Shown piece by piece: positions 26,718-36,372 of a DNA stretch of 64,000 bases. The stretch lies in NCBI GenBank assembly GCA_038213375.1, contig JBBQTB010000012.1, positions 1 through 64,000 on the forward strand, written 5' to 3'. The translations under genes were made by a program, and so were the position numbers. A model generated the notes under the pieces. The model did not search any database. It saw only the letters and a program-made list of their open reading frames with translations, and was not told the DNA's origin. Each line of letters starts with the position of its first letter. The first letter of the stretch is position 1. This DNA comes from JAAUTT01 sp038213375. GTDB lineage: Bacteria; Bacteroidota; Bacteroidia; Bacteroidales; JAAUTT01.

Positions 26718-28688
26718 ATGGAAACTATTGATCCTAAAGACTCTGTTCAAGATGAACAATTCGGGAAGGAATTGACTCCCACCGAAAATACTCCCGAATC
26801 TTCCGTTGTGTCTGATGACATTACTCAACCTTCCAAGAAGGTTCATGAAAGCTTCGATGAAATTCTTTTGCCTCATCATGAAGATGATACCGAGGATGAG
26901 GAAGCTAATTTTGATCCCGGTAATATTGAAGAACATGTCTCTGATTTGCCCGACGAAACAGAGCATCCCTCTGAAGATTTTACTCAATATTCAAAAGCGG
27001 AGTTAGTTCAAAAACTCAATGAATTGTTATCAGGCAAATCCATTGAAAAAATAAGACTAGCTGTTGAAAGTATTAAATTAAACTATTATAAAAAGCATAA
27101 GGTTGAGATTGAAAAACTTCGGAAAGATGCAGAAGATGCCGGTCAGGAAGCTACATTTATACCTGAACCCGATCCTTTGGAAGATCGCTTGAAAGAACTT
27201 CTGAAAAAGTATAGGGATATGAAAATTGATTTCAACCAGAAACAAGAGTTTGAAAAACATAAAAATCTTCAGGAAAAATATAAAATTATAGATGAGATTA
27301 AGGAATTGGTAAATCGAAACGAATCTATAAACGATACATTTCATCAGTTTCGTGATCTTCAAAACCGTTGGAGATATGTTGGAGTGGTGCCGCAGGCAAA
27401 TCTTAAAGATCTTTGGGAGACTTACCACCATAATGTGGAGATTTTTTACGATTTCATAAAAATCAATAAAGATCTTCGCGATCTGGATCTTAAAAAGAAT
27501 TTAGAAATTAAGATTTCAATCTGCGAAAAAGCTGAAGACCTGCTTTTAGAACCTTCTATTATCAGGGCATTTAAGAATCTGCAGAAACTACACGAGCAAT
27601 GGCGTGAAACTGGACCTGTTCCGCAAGAATCAAAAACAGAGATATGGGAACGATTCAAAAATATTACTGGTAAAATAAATAAAACCCATCAGGAATATTT
27701 TGAAAATCTGAAAGATTCGCAAAAACAAAATCTTGACTCAAAAACAGCATTGTGTGAGCGTGCCGAAGAGCTTGCCAATCAAGAAATAAACTCGCCTAAG
27801 GACTGGGAACAGTGCTATCAGGAGATGATTGAACTTCAGAAAGTATGGCGTACCATAGGCTTTGCTCCGAAAAAGGACAATAACCGTATTTATGGTCGTT
27901 TCCGTGCGGCATGCGACAATTTTTTTGTAAAAAAACGAGAGTATTTTGCTCATAATAAAGAAGAACAGCAAAATAACCTTCAATTAAAAACAGATCTTTG
28001 TATTCAGGCCGAGGCTATAAAAGATTCTACCGAATGGAAGCCCAGTTCTGAGGATTTAATCAATCTTCAAAAGAAATGGAAAGAGATAGGTCCCGTGCCT
28101 CGTAAACATTCAGATCAGATTTGGAAACGTTTCCGGTCGGCGTGTGATCATTTTTTTCACAGGAAATCTCAGCATTTTAATACCATCGATTCACAATACG
28201 AAGATAATTATAAGCTTAAACTCGACCTGATTGCTGAAATAGAAGCGTTTGAACCAAATGATAGTCCGGAGGATAATTTCCAGAAACTAAAAGATTATCA
28301 ACGCCGTTGGAGCGAAATTGGTTTTGTTCCAATGAAAAACAAAGACGAAATTCAGAAAAAATATCGCGATGTTATCAATAAAAATTTCGATAATCTGAAA
28401 CTTGACGAGGGAAAGAAAAATTTGCTGAAATTCAAAAATAAGATTGAGAATCTCTCGTCGAGACATCAAGGCGGTTATAAAATTGAATTGGAACGTGACA
28501 AATATATTAACAAACTGAAACAGCTTGAAAATGATGTTATTTTATGGGAAAATAACATAGGTTTTTTTGCAAAATCAAAAAATTCTGAGGGCATGATCGC
28601 CGATGTAAAGCGGAAAATTGAGCAAGGCAAGGAAGAGATAAAATTGCTCGAGGATAAAATTCGCCTGATAGATGGAATTGAATCATAA
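26718..28688 (+). CDS. DUF349 repeat protein
   Basis: A 656-residue, highly charged protein from the ATG at 26718; a TTG 20 codons earlier is less likely. An acidic N-terminal 110 residues is followed by at least five DUF349 units, each about 75 residues with the recurring pattern W-[RK]-x-[IVT]-G-x-[VA]-P (WRYVGVVPQ, WRETGPVPQ, WRTIGFAPK, WKEIGPVPR, WSEIGFVPM), and a C-terminal coiled coil (about 575-655). The repeats form long helical pairs. Function is unknown; the family is very common in Bacteroidetes. No signal peptide, so presumably cytoplasmic. It precedes pyrG by 63 bases. Confidence 0.87.
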   Translation: METIDPKDSVQDEQFGKELTPTENTPESSVVSDDITQPSKKVHESFDEILLPHHEDDTEDEEANFDPGNIEEHVSDLPDETEHPSEDFTQYSKAELVQKLNELLSGKSIEKIRLAVESIKLNYYKKHKVEIEKLRKDAEDAGQEATFIPEPDPLEDRLKELLKKYRDMKIDFNQKQEFEKHKNLQEKYKIIDEIKELVNRNESINDTFHQFRDLQNRWRYVGVVPQANLKDLWETYHHNVEIFYDFIKINKDLRDLDLKKNLEIKISICEKAEDLLLEPSIIRAFKNLQKLHEQWRETGPVPQESKTEIWERFKNITGKINKTHQEYFENLKDSQKQNLDSKTALCERAEELANQEINSPKDWEQCYQEMIELQKVWRTIGFAPKKDNNRIYGRFRAACDNFFVKKREYFAHNKEEQQNNLQLKTDLCIQAEAIKDSTEWKPSSEDLINLQKKWKEIGPVPRKHSDQIWKRFRSACDHFFHRKSQHFNTIDSQYEDNYKLKLDLIAEIEAFEPNDSPEDNFQKLKDYQRRWSEIGFVPMKNKDEIQKKYRDVINKNFDNLKLDEGKKNLLKFKNKIENLSSRHQGGYKIELERDKYINKLKQLENDVILWENNIGFFAKSKNSEGMIADVKRKIEQGKEEIKLLEDKIRLIDGIES

Positions 28689-28751
28689 AATTACTCATTA
28701 CTTGGTGCTTATACTAAGTATTTATTATAAATCAAAAATAAAACATACACA

Positions 28752-30365
28752 TTGAATACAACAAAATATATATTCGTAACCGGAGGGGTAACATCATCGT
28801 TGGGGAAAGGTATTATTTCCGCCTCGTTAGCCAAATTACTTCAGGCCCGCGGATATGCAGTTACCATCCAAAAACTTGATCCATACATCAATGTCGATCC
28901 AGGTACCTTAAATCCTTATGAGCATGGCGAATGCTATGTAACTGTCGATGGTGCGGAAACTGATCTTGATTTAGGTCATTATGAGCGATTTCTTGGAAGT
29001 CATACTACTCAGGCAAATAACGTTACCACTGGTCGTATTTATCAGTCGGTAATTAATAAGGAACGTCGTGGAGATTATCTCGGGAAAACGGTTCAGGTTA
29101 TTCCACATATTACCGATGAAATTAAACGTCGTATAAAATTGCTTGGAACGCTTCATAAATTTGATGTGGTGATTACCGAAATCGGAGGAACTGTTGGCGA
29201 TATTGAATCGTTACCATATGTTGAGGCTGTTCGCCAGTTACGATGGGAATTGGGACCCTCCAATTCGTTGGTTATTCATTTAACACTTGTTCCGTATTTG
29301 GCAGCATCGGGTGAATTAAAAACCAAACCAACTCAACACTCTGTAAAAGCACTTCTTGAGAATGGAGTTCAGCCAGATATATTGGTTTTGAGAACCGAGA
29401 AGACGTTAAATGATGATTTGCGAAAGAAAGTGGCTTTGTTCTGTAATATCGACAGCAACTCGGTGGTAGAGTCTATTGATGTTTCTACTATCTATGAAGT
29501 TCCCATTCTGATGCAAAAAGAAAAATTGGATGTTACAGCTTTACGTAAATTGCAACTTCCAATTGGTGATGCTCCTAAACTTAATGATTGGAGAGAATTT
29601 TTAAGAAAACTTAAAAATCCTAAAACGGAAGTTAAAATAGCTTTAGTAGGAAAGTATGTGGAGTTACCTGATGCTTATAAGTCTATTGTAGAATCTTTTA
29701 TTCATGCGGGTTCAAAAAATGAATGCAAAGTAAATCTGATTAGTATCCATTCCGAAACCATTAATGAAAATACGGTAGAGGATATGTTAAAAGATTTTAA
29801 CGGTATTGTTGTTGCGCCTGGTTTTGGCGAACGTGGCATTGATGGTAAAATATTATCGGCTAAATATGCCCGCGAACATAAAGTACCCTATTTTGGTATT
29901 TGTTTGGGGATGCAAGTGGCTGTGATTGAATTTGCTAGAAATGTTCTTGGTTATGCCAACGCACATTCTACCGAAATGAGCCATGCTTCACCATATCCGG
30001 TTATTGATCTTATGGAACAACAAAAAGGTGTTACTGAAAAAGGCGGAACTATGAGATTGGGCGCTTATCCATGTACGATAAAAGAAAACACGAAAACGTA
30101 TGCTGCTTATGGGATAGAAAATATTTCGGAGCGTCATCGTCACAGATACGAATTTAATAACGATTATTTATGTGAATTTGACAAAGCAGGAATGATTTCA
30201 GCTGGTGTAAATCCAGATACAAACCTTGTTGAAATCATTGAAATACCATCACATCCCTGGTTTATTGGTGTTCAATTCCATCCCGAATATAGCAGCACGG
30301 TAGTGAATCCGCACCCTTTGTTTGTTGCATTTGTAAATGCAGCATTAAATAATAAGACATCATAG
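28752..30365 (+). CDS. pyrG: CTP synthase
   Basis: A 537-residue enzyme that makes CTP from UTP and glutamine using ATP. The synthase domain begins KYIFVTGGVTSSLGKGI, and the glutamine amidotransferase domain has PYFGICLGMQ with the nucleophile Cys and the terminal His/Glu (FHPEYSS). The family starts only a few residues before KYIFVTGG, and no in-frame ATG exists between the upstream TAA at 28728 and this point, so the TTG at 28752 is almost certainly the start. Length is normal. yidC follows 105 bases downstream. Confidence 0.96.
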   Translation: MNTTKYIFVTGGVTSSLGKGIISASLAKLLQARGYAVTIQKLDPYINVDPGTLNPYEHGECYVTVDGAETDLDLGHYERFLGSHTTQANNVTTGRIYQSVINKERRGDYLGKTVQVIPHITDEIKRRIKLLGTLHKFDVVITEIGGTVGDIESLPYVEAVRQLRWELGPSNSLVIHLTLVPYLAASGELKTKPTQHSVKALLENGVQPDILVLRTEKTLNDDLRKKVALFCNIDSNSVVESIDVSTIYEVPILMQKEKLDVTALRKLQLPIGDAPKLNDWREFLRKLKNPKTEVKIALVGKYVELPDAYKSIVESFIHAGSKNECKVNLISIHSETINENTVEDMLKDFNGIVVAPGFGERGIDGKILSAKYAREHKVPYFGICLGMQVAVIEFARNVLGYANAHSTEMSHASPYPVIDLMEQQKGVTEKGGTMRLGAYPCTIKENTKTYAAYGIENISERHRHRYEFNNDYLCEFDKAGMISAGVNPDTNLVEIIEIPSHPWFIGVQFHPEYSSTVVNPHPLFVAFVNAALNNKTS

Positions 30366-30396
30366 AAAATCCCTTCCGAATATTCAATCCTTTTTA

Positions 30397-30404
30397 TAGC
30401 TTTG
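30397..30404 (+). promoter_or_regulatory. Candidate -7 element before yidC
   Basis: TAGCTTTG matches TAnnTTTG, 67 bases before the yidC ATG. No convincing upstream TTTG was found. Confidence 0.4.
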
Positions 30405-30470
30405 TGGCTGTAAAAAAAGGTGTGGTCTGCTTTATTATAAACATTTAATCAATAAGATATATAAATAATT

Positions 30471-32339
30471 ATGGATAGGAATTCAATTATTGGAGTGGTA
30501 TTAATTGTTGTAATCATTTTGATATACGGCATAATGTCTCAGCCCTCCAAAGAGCAGATACAGGCAAGGAAAAATACGCAAGATTCAATGATGATGGTAC
30601 AGCAGATTGATGCTGCTAAACAGCAGGAATTAAACTCTATAAAAGATTCTGCAGCTAAAAAAGAAGCACAATTACCCGATTCAGTTAAAAATAAGGCATT
30701 GGAGAGTCAATTTGGAGCCTTTGCAGGATCAACAAAAGATTCCAACCAATTTATTATTCTCGAAAACAATTTACTGAAGATTAAAGTTAGCACAAAAGGC
30801 GGTAGACCTTATTCTGTTCAGTTAAAGAAATTTACAAGATTCGATTCAACAGCGCTAATTTTATTCGATGGCGATTCAACCGAGATGGGTTTAAATTTTT
30901 TCTCGCAAAACAAATCTATATCAACCAATAATTTATTTTTTAAGCCGGCAAGCAGTATTAAAGAAATTTTTGTGAAAGACAGATCCGACTCTGTCGCTTT
31001 GCGGCTTTATGCCGGCGAAAATTCTTACATCGAGTACGTTTATTCCATCAAACCTAATGATTATATGATCCGGTTCACCGTTAATTTTGTGAACATGGAT
31101 AAAATTATTGCTAATAATTCCAATACAATTGACCTGAATTGGTCAATGTTTGTGAAGAGGCAGGAGAGGGGTGAAAAAAACGAAAACCAGTATACCAATA
31201 TTCATTTCAAACATTATCAGGACGATGATGAGTATATGAATGCAACCTCAAGCAAACCTGAAACAAAAGAGGTAACCACCAAAATAAAATGGATCGCATT
31301 TAAACAGCAATTTTTTTCTTCGGTAATCGTTGCGGGCGAAAGTTTTAGTAATGCAAGTCTGAATTCATCCACAATGACGGATATGACAAGATATCTGAAG
31401 AAGTATAATGCCACTATTGCTATAAATTATCAAAATAAGCCCAACTATTCGGTTCCTATGAGTTTTTATTTTGGACCCAATAACTTTTTGATTTTAAAAA
31501 AATACAATATTGATCTGGAAAAATTGGTATTCCTCGGCAAAAATGTTATTCGCGTTGTGAACCAGTGGGTAATTATTCCGATTTTTCATTTTCTGAATAA
31601 CTTTATTTCAAGCTTTGGACTTATCATCCTGTTGCTTACCTTAATCATTAAGCTTGGATTGTTTCCATTAACGTTCAAATCATATCAGAGTCAGGCAAAG
31701 ATGCGTGTTCTTAAGCCTCAGATTGATGAAATTAATAAAAAGATACCGAAGGATAAGGCAATGGAGCGTCAGCAGGCAACGATGGGGCTATACAAGAAAG
31801 CTGGCGTTAATCCATTGGGAGGTTGCCTGCCTATGTTACTTCAATTTCCTATTTTGATAGCCATGTTTCGGTTCTTCCCAACTTCTATTGAGCTTCGTCA
31901 CCAGTCGTTTCTTTGGGCCACCGACCTTTCCACATATGATTCCATAATGGCTTTGCCGTTTACTATTCCTTATTATGGGAATCACATCAGCTTATTCACC
32001 ATTTTGATGACTGTTACTACCATCATCAGTATGAAAATGAGCCAAACTACGATGACAGACAACCAGATACCGGGAATGAAAACCATGATGTATATTATGC
32101 CCGTTATGTTTATGTTTATGCTTAACAGTTTCTCCGCCGGTCTTACATATTATTATTTCCTTGCCAATATGATCACCATTGGACAAAACGAAGTATTCAA
32201 ACTTATGATTAACGAGGAAAAGCTGCTAAAGCAAATTCAGGCAAATAAGGCAAAACCTGCAAAGAAAAAATCAGGCTTTCAGGAGCGATTAGAGATGATG
32301 GCCAAACAAAGGGGTATTAATCCTCCTAAGAAGAAGTAG
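30471..32339 (+). CDS. yidC: Membrane protein insertase YidC
   Basis: A 622-residue inner-membrane insertase of the long, gram-negative YidC type. It has an N-terminal helix (about 6-22), a large periplasmic beta domain (about 80-340), and five core helices from about 365 on, including the segment with GCLPMLLQFPILIAMFRFFP (about 444-463) and the last helices near 540-575. The C-terminal tail is lysine-rich, as in other Bacteroidetes. It inserts membrane proteins with or without SecYEG. A strong terminator follows. Confidence 0.96.
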   Translation: MDRNSIIGVVLIVVIILIYGIMSQPSKEQIQARKNTQDSMMMVQQIDAAKQQELNSIKDSAAKKEAQLPDSVKNKALESQFGAFAGSTKDSNQFIILENNLLKIKVSTKGGRPYSVQLKKFTRFDSTALILFDGDSTEMGLNFFSQNKSISTNNLFFKPASSIKEIFVKDRSDSVALRLYAGENSYIEYVYSIKPNDYMIRFTVNFVNMDKIIANNSNTIDLNWSMFVKRQERGEKNENQYTNIHFKHYQDDDEYMNATSSKPETKEVTTKIKWIAFKQQFFSSVIVAGESFSNASLNSSTMTDMTRYLKKYNATIAINYQNKPNYSVPMSFYFGPNNFLILKKYNIDLEKLVFLGKNVIRVVNQWVIIPIFHFLNNFISSFGLIILLLTLIIKLGLFPLTFKSYQSQAKMRVLKPQIDEINKKIPKDKAMERQQATMGLYKKAGVNPLGGCLPMLLQFPILIAMFRFFPTSIELRHQSFLWATDLSTYDSIMALPFTIPYYGNHISLFTILMTVTTIISMKMSQTTMTDNQIPGMKTMMYIMPVMFMFMLNSFSAGLTYYYFLANMITIGQNEVFKLMINEEKLLKQIQANKAKPAKKKSGFQERLEMMAKQRGINPPKKK

Positions 32340-32364
32340 GAAGAGGATAAAGAAAGATAAAAAA

Positions 32365-32396
32365 GAGGTAGGGAATTATTCTCTACCTCCTTTTTT
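32365..32396 (+). terminator. Terminator of yidC
   Basis: Stem GAGGTAGGGA (32365-32374) with TCTCTACCTC (32380-32389) and a T6 run immediately after. It may end transcription of ribH coming from the other side as well. Confidence 0.85.
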
Positions 32397-32907
32397 ATTC
32401 CTCTTCTTCATCTTCGTCAATCATTGAATTTTGAAGAACCGCCATTTTTATTGCTGTAATGGCCGCTTCCACACCCTTATTGCCATGTTTTCCACCCGCA
32501 CGATCCTGAGCCTGTTCCTGTGTTTCGGTGGTTAAAAGTCCGAATACTACCGGTGTATTATACTCGAGATTTACATGTGTTATGCCTTGTGTTACACTTT
32601 GGCAGATATAATCGAAGTGGGGTGTTTCGCCACGTATAACGCATCCCAGACAAATTACCGCATCCGATTCGGTATATTCTATCATCAATTGTGCACCCAG
32701 GCTAAGTTCGAAACTCCCGGGGACATATTTTACAATGATATCATCCTCGTCAACACCATGTTTCATCAGTGTTTCAATAGCGCCTTTGACTAAAGCCGAT
32801 GTAATCTCGTGATTCCATTCGGAGACAACAATGCCAAACGTGTATCCATTTGCTGATGGAATGTCGCCCGGATTGTAGATTGATAAATTTTTAAAAATGG
32901 TTGCCAT
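32395..32907 (-). CDS. ribH: 6,7-dimethyl-8-ribityllumazine synthase
   Basis: A 170-residue enzyme that condenses 5-amino-6-ribitylaminouracil with dihydroxybutanone phosphate, the penultimate step of riboflavin synthesis. Seen are SEWNHEITSALVKGA (about 29-43), VPGSFELSLGAQ, GCVIRGETPHFDYIC (about 92-106) with the catalytic His, and RAGGKHGNKGVEAA. A short acidic tail (DEDEEEE) is unusual but harmless. It is downstream of a TPR membrane protein on the same strand, separated by a terminator. Confidence 0.95.
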   Translation of the reverse strand: MATIFKNLSIYNPGDIPSANGYTFGIVVSEWNHEITSALVKGAIETLMKHGVDEDDIIVKYVPGSFELSLGAQLMIEYTESDAVICLGCVIRGETPHFDYICQSVTQGITHVNLEYNTPVVFGLLTTETQEQAQDRAGGKHGNKGVEAAITAIKMAVLQNSMIDEDEEEE

Positions 32908-32964
32908 ACTTAATTCTTGATTTTTTAATTACGATTCAATGTTTTTTATTTAAGAATGTTAAAC

Positions 32965-32994
32965 TCTGGCAGATCCTTCAGACACTGCCAGGTT
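32965..32994. repeat. Hairpin similar to the rhaA terminator
   Basis: TCTGGCAG-N12-CACTGCCAG-like sequence (stem CTGGCAG/CTGCCAG). Read on the plus strand it is followed by GTTTCTTGGTTTTATTTT. The same stem and flanks appear at 12538-12566, suggesting a small dispersed element or a shared terminator type. Confidence 0.45.
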
Positions 32995-33052
32995 TCTTGG
33001 TTTTATTTTGACCTTCCAGAGTCGATAAACATAGAAGACTCTGCGAAAAGGT

Positions 33053-33077
33053 ACAAAAAAAGGGACTCATCGTCCCT
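33053..33077 (-). terminator. Terminator of the TPR gene
   Basis: Hairpin AGGGAC-TCATC-GTCCCT at 33061-33077; on the minus strand a run of T follows (complement of the A run at 33053-33060). It lies 24 bases past the stop. Confidence 0.85.
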
Positions 33078-33101
33078 CTTTTCAATGAGATAAATTAATC
33101 G

Positions 33102-33797
33102 TTATTTCAGATTCCCTTTTATTTTCACACGTTCAATGTACTTTTCAGCTTGCTGACCTTCAGATGTTTTATTAAATTCTTTTTCAATTTTTTCGAATAG
33201 ATCAAGCGCATTTTTAAATTCACCTTTTTCTTCCAATAGCAATGCTGCGCGCATCAGGTACATTGGTGTAGTGAAATCATTAATAACATTTCCGGCAGCT
33301 TTTTTATAATATTTAATAGCTTTATCATTCTCGTTTAGTTCAGCATAACAATCGCCAATAGATCCAATCGCAACATTTGATAAAATTTTATCGTTCGCAT
33401 CAAATTTCTTCAAATGATCAATTGCTTCGGCATATTTGCCCATGTTCTTCAAACAAATTCCAGCATAATATTGCGACAAGGTAGCCGAGTTTGTTAAACT
33501 GTATTCATCAATAATTCCGAGGAAGCCAGGATAGTTACCATCACCATTTAAGGCCAATCTAAATGAATCTTTTTCGAAGTATTTCTCAGCAACAAACATC
33601 TGAGTTTGAGCTTTTTCTTCCTTTGGTTTTAAATAAAACCTGTTGAAAGCAAAGTAAATAGCAACAACCGCAATGATCGCTCCAGCAATAATCATTAAAC
33701 TCTTTTGGTTTTCCTCAATATATTGCTCTGTGCGAGACAGAGCGCTTTCAATACCTTCTAATTTCTCGTCTGCAGCTTCTTTATTTGCTTTAGCCAT
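33102..33797 (-). CDS. Membrane-anchored TPR protein (YfgM-like)
   Basis: A 231-residue protein with an N-terminal cytoplasmic segment, one membrane helix (about 35-52, IIAGAIIAVVAIYFAF), and a periplasmic domain of tetratricopeptide-like repeats (about 100-225, for example IGDCYAELNENDKAIKYYKKAAG). The arrangement resembles YfgM, which binds near the SecYEG translocon and helps periplasmic chaperone function; that role is only inferred here. It has an ideal promoter. Confidence 0.78.
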   Translation of the reverse strand: MAKANKEAADEKLEGIESALSRTEQYIEENQKSLMIIAGAIIAVVAIYFAFNRFYLKPKEEKAQTQMFVAEKYFEKDSFRLALNGDGNYPGFLGIIDEYSLTNSATLSQYYAGICLKNMGKYAEAIDHLKKFDANDKILSNVAIGSIGDCYAELNENDKAIKYYKKAAGNVINDFTTPMYLMRAALLLEEKGEFKNALDLFEKIEKEFNKTSEGQQAEKYIERVKIKGNLK

Positions 33798-33829
33798 TTG
33801 TTATCGATTAGTTTTTTAATAATAGAACG

Positions 33830-33860
33830 CAAATGTAATCGTTTTAAAAAAACAAGCAAA
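33830..33860 (-). promoter_or_regulatory. Promoter of the TPR gene
   Basis: On the minus strand TTTG (33860-33857), exactly 19 bases, TACATTTG (33837-33830). This is a perfect match to the Bacteroidetes promoter form, 33 bases before the ATG. Confidence 0.75.
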
Positions 33861-33983
33861 CAACTTGGTATAAATAATCTTTACAACCTCTCATTTTTTG
33901 CATTTAAACTAATTCCTAATTAAAACCTTAACTGTTTAATAAAAAATAACCAATAATTTTGATTGCAACGGTATTGGTTATTC

Positions 33984-34673
33984 TTAGTTTTTTATACAAC
34001 GAACAGAACAACCCCCATTTTTTGAATAACCGCAACCACCCAGTATTTTTTTTTGTGTACAAAATAACCGCAAAAACGAAGCATAGCCAGAATTATATTC
34101 TGAAGAACTCCAGAATGTACAGTAATAATTTATGCTAGGAATAAAAAAACCATCCGACTGTATAACTCCTCCAGGCAATGCTGTAAAACCACTCCTATTG
34201 TCAGCTCCGGTATTGGGAGCAGCCCAATGGTTTGTTCCTTTTTCTTTTAATTTTCCTCCTGCAATTGTGTCACCGCCTAAAAATGTTATAAGGGTATTCC
34301 AATCGGCATCGCTGGGAATATGCCAACCTTTAGGGGCAAGTTTACCAGTATTAACTGTAAACCAATTATATAATGCTCCATAAGTTGTTTTATTTGCTGC
34401 TGCATCATTATACCAAACATAAGCTGGGGTGGTTAACTTACTCCACGTAACATTTTCAGTAATGTTGGGAATGGGTGTACCATCGTTGAGTTTAGTAGTC
34501 TTTAGATTTTCAACCATCCAAACCTGTGTGCCAATGGACAAAGTATTATAAACATTTCCATCAGCATCAGTTGCACTATTTGAATTAATATCCTCCTTTT
34601 TACACCTAGAAGAAATTGCAAATAACATAACAATAATAAAAATTTGAGGGATTCGCAAATTGTTTTTTTTCAT
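33984..34673 (-). CDS. FISUMP-domain lipoprotein
   Basis: A 229-residue lipoprotein. The signal peptide runs to about residue 24 (IIVMLFAISSRCKK). The mature part is a Fibrobacter succinogenes major paralogous (FISUMP, TIGR02145) domain: DADGNVYNTLSIGTQVWM, NLKTTKLNDG, YGALYNWFTV, KGWHIPSDADWNTL, FTALPGG, and FWSSSEYN, ending in VRCIKN. The domain occurs in many copies in Bacteroidetes and Fibrobacteres and is presumably exposed at the cell surface; a precise function is not known. No partner genes are evident. Confidence 0.88.
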   Translation of the reverse strand: MKKNNLRIPQIFIIVMLFAISSRCKKEDINSNSATDADGNVYNTLSIGTQVWMVENLKTTKLNDGTPIPNITENVTWSKLTTPAYVWYNDAAANKTTYGALYNWFTVNTGKLAPKGWHIPSDADWNTLITFLGGDTIAGGKLKEKGTNHWAAPNTGADNRSGFTALPGGVIQSDGFFIPSINYYCTFWSSSEYNSGYASFLRLFCTQKKILGGCGYSKNGGCSVRCIKN

Positions 34674-35226
34674 TTTTAGTTAGATTTTATTAGTTAACGA
34701 TTAATAATACCTATTCAGATAATATATGTTTTTTAGTTGTTAAAACTAAAAAAAAAACCAAAATATTGGTTTCTAATTTTTAAAACTGCTAAATTAAACA
34801 AAAAGGAGAACAACTCTAATAGAAAGATTTTAAGTAGTATGGAAATTGCTGCCATTTAATCAGAGTTTGATTCTATGCCACTTTTTCAAACCGATACAAG
34901 GAATCTGTTTGTGTAGAAGATGAGAAAGAAAACAATTTAAAACTTGTAAGAATTTGTTGAGATTGAATCATACAACAGTTAAGTCCAATCAGAAAACTCA
35001 GTTTTTGACTTCGATTAGGGTTACCCTCATATGTTTAAATGACTTTTACTAGTGGATTCAAATTTCATTTATTTAAAATGGGTATTCAACTAAGATTAAA
35101 CCAGCCAACCCCACTTTTAACCCCCAATCAGTTAAAACCATAAAAATAGTTCCATGAATCAGGCAATTCTGGAATCATTGAATTTTTGAGACCTTTTATC
35201 ATATCTTTGCACCATACCATTAAATT
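34674..35226. other. Long intergenic region before recF
   Basis: 553 bases. It includes a short perfect inverted repeat AAACCAA-AATA-TTGGTTT near 34756-34773 and the recF promoter at its right end. I see no credible gene, and the region has many stops in all frames. Confidence 0.45.
35177..35209 (+). promoter_or_regulatory. Candidate promoter of recF
   Basis: TATCTTTG at 35202-35209 with ATTG at 35177-35180 (21-base spacing). The recF ATG is at 35227, so the leader would be only about 10-15 bases. Confidence 0.55.
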
Positions 35227-36354
35227 ATGCACACATACCTCCACAAGCTTACATTATTGAACTTTAAAAATTACGAGGAAGCATCGCTGGAATTTTGTTC
35301 CAGAATCAATTGCCTGGTGGGAAATAATGGTATAGGGAAAACTAATATTTTAGATACTATTTATTATTTATCTCTTTGCAAAAGCTTCTTTACCAATACC
35401 GATAGTTTGAATATCAGGCATGGCGAAGAGTTTTTTATGATACAGGGTGATTATCAGCGTGAGGAGAAAACAGAGCATATTTATTGTGGTGTAAAATCAG
35501 GTCAAAAGAAAATTTTTCGGAGAAATAGCAAAGAATATGAACGACTTTCGGAGCATATCGGATTGATTCCAGTGGTTATGATTTCACCAGCCGATAGCGG
35601 TTTAATTATTGATGGAAGCGAAGAGCGACGAAAATTTATCGATTCGGTTTTATCCCAGTTCGACCATCAATATCTTGACGATGTGATGCGTTATAATAGA
35701 GCTGTCCTGCAACGGAACTTGTTATTGAAAGATTTTTCCCGTTCCAACTGGTTCGATCCCGATATGATTGAAATGTGGAATGAGCAGATCATTGCTGCAG
35801 GCAACAGGATTTTCGAGAAACGAAAATTTTTTATTAACGACTTGATTCCGGTTTTTCAGCATTATTACGAGCTTGTTTCAGAAGGAACCGAAAAAGTGGA
35901 GTTAACTTACGAGTCACAATTATTTGATGGTGATTTTGCAGACTTGTTAAATAAATCGATCGATAAGGATCGCAAACTACAATATACATCAATAGGAGTG
36001 CATAAAGATGATCTGGCATTAAAATTAGGTGGACATCCAATTAAACGTGTTGGTTCGCAGGGACAACAAAAAACGTTTCTGGTGGCATTGAAACTAGCAC
36101 AGTTCGATTACATCAAATTAAAGTCTGAAAATTTTCCAATCCTCCTTTTAGATGATATCTTTGATAAGTTTGATGGCAATCGTGTAAGCCAGATAATTCA
36201 GCTCGTATCCAATGTTAATTTTGGACAGATTTTTATTACCGATACCAGCTCGGAACGAATGGGTTATATACTCAAACAGATTAACAGTGAATATCGACTG
36301 TTTCATATAAAAGAAAAAATAATTGACCTTGAAATATCCAATTCACCTGAATAA
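35227..36354 (+). CDS. recF: DNA replication and repair protein RecF
   Basis: A 375-residue SMC-like ATPase that loads RecA at gaps in single-stranded DNA together with RecO and RecR. Walker A is GNNGIGKTN (about 33-41), the signature region is GSQGQQKTFLVALKLAQ (about 278-294), and Walker B is PILLLDDIFDKFD (about 303-315), with LNFKNYEEASLEF at the start as in the family. It is followed after 18 bases by a DciA-like gene, a pairing common in Bacteroidetes. dnaA and gyrB are not nearby. Confidence 0.95.
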   Translation: MHTYLHKLTLLNFKNYEEASLEFCSRINCLVGNNGIGKTNILDTIYYLSLCKSFFTNTDSLNIRHGEEFFMIQGDYQREEKTEHIYCGVKSGQKKIFRRNSKEYERLSEHIGLIPVVMISPADSGLIIDGSEERRKFIDSVLSQFDHQYLDDVMRYNRAVLQRNLLLKDFSRSNWFDPDMIEMWNEQIIAAGNRIFEKRKFFINDLIPVFQHYYELVSEGTEKVELTYESQLFDGDFADLLNKSIDKDRKLQYTSIGVHKDDLALKLGGHPIKRVGSQGQQKTFLVALKLAQFDYIKLKSENFPILLLDDIFDKFDGNRVSQIIQLVSNVNFGQIFITDTSSERMGYILKQINSEYRLFHIKEKIIDLEISNSPE

Positions 36355-36372
36355 AAAATAAAAAAATCCATC

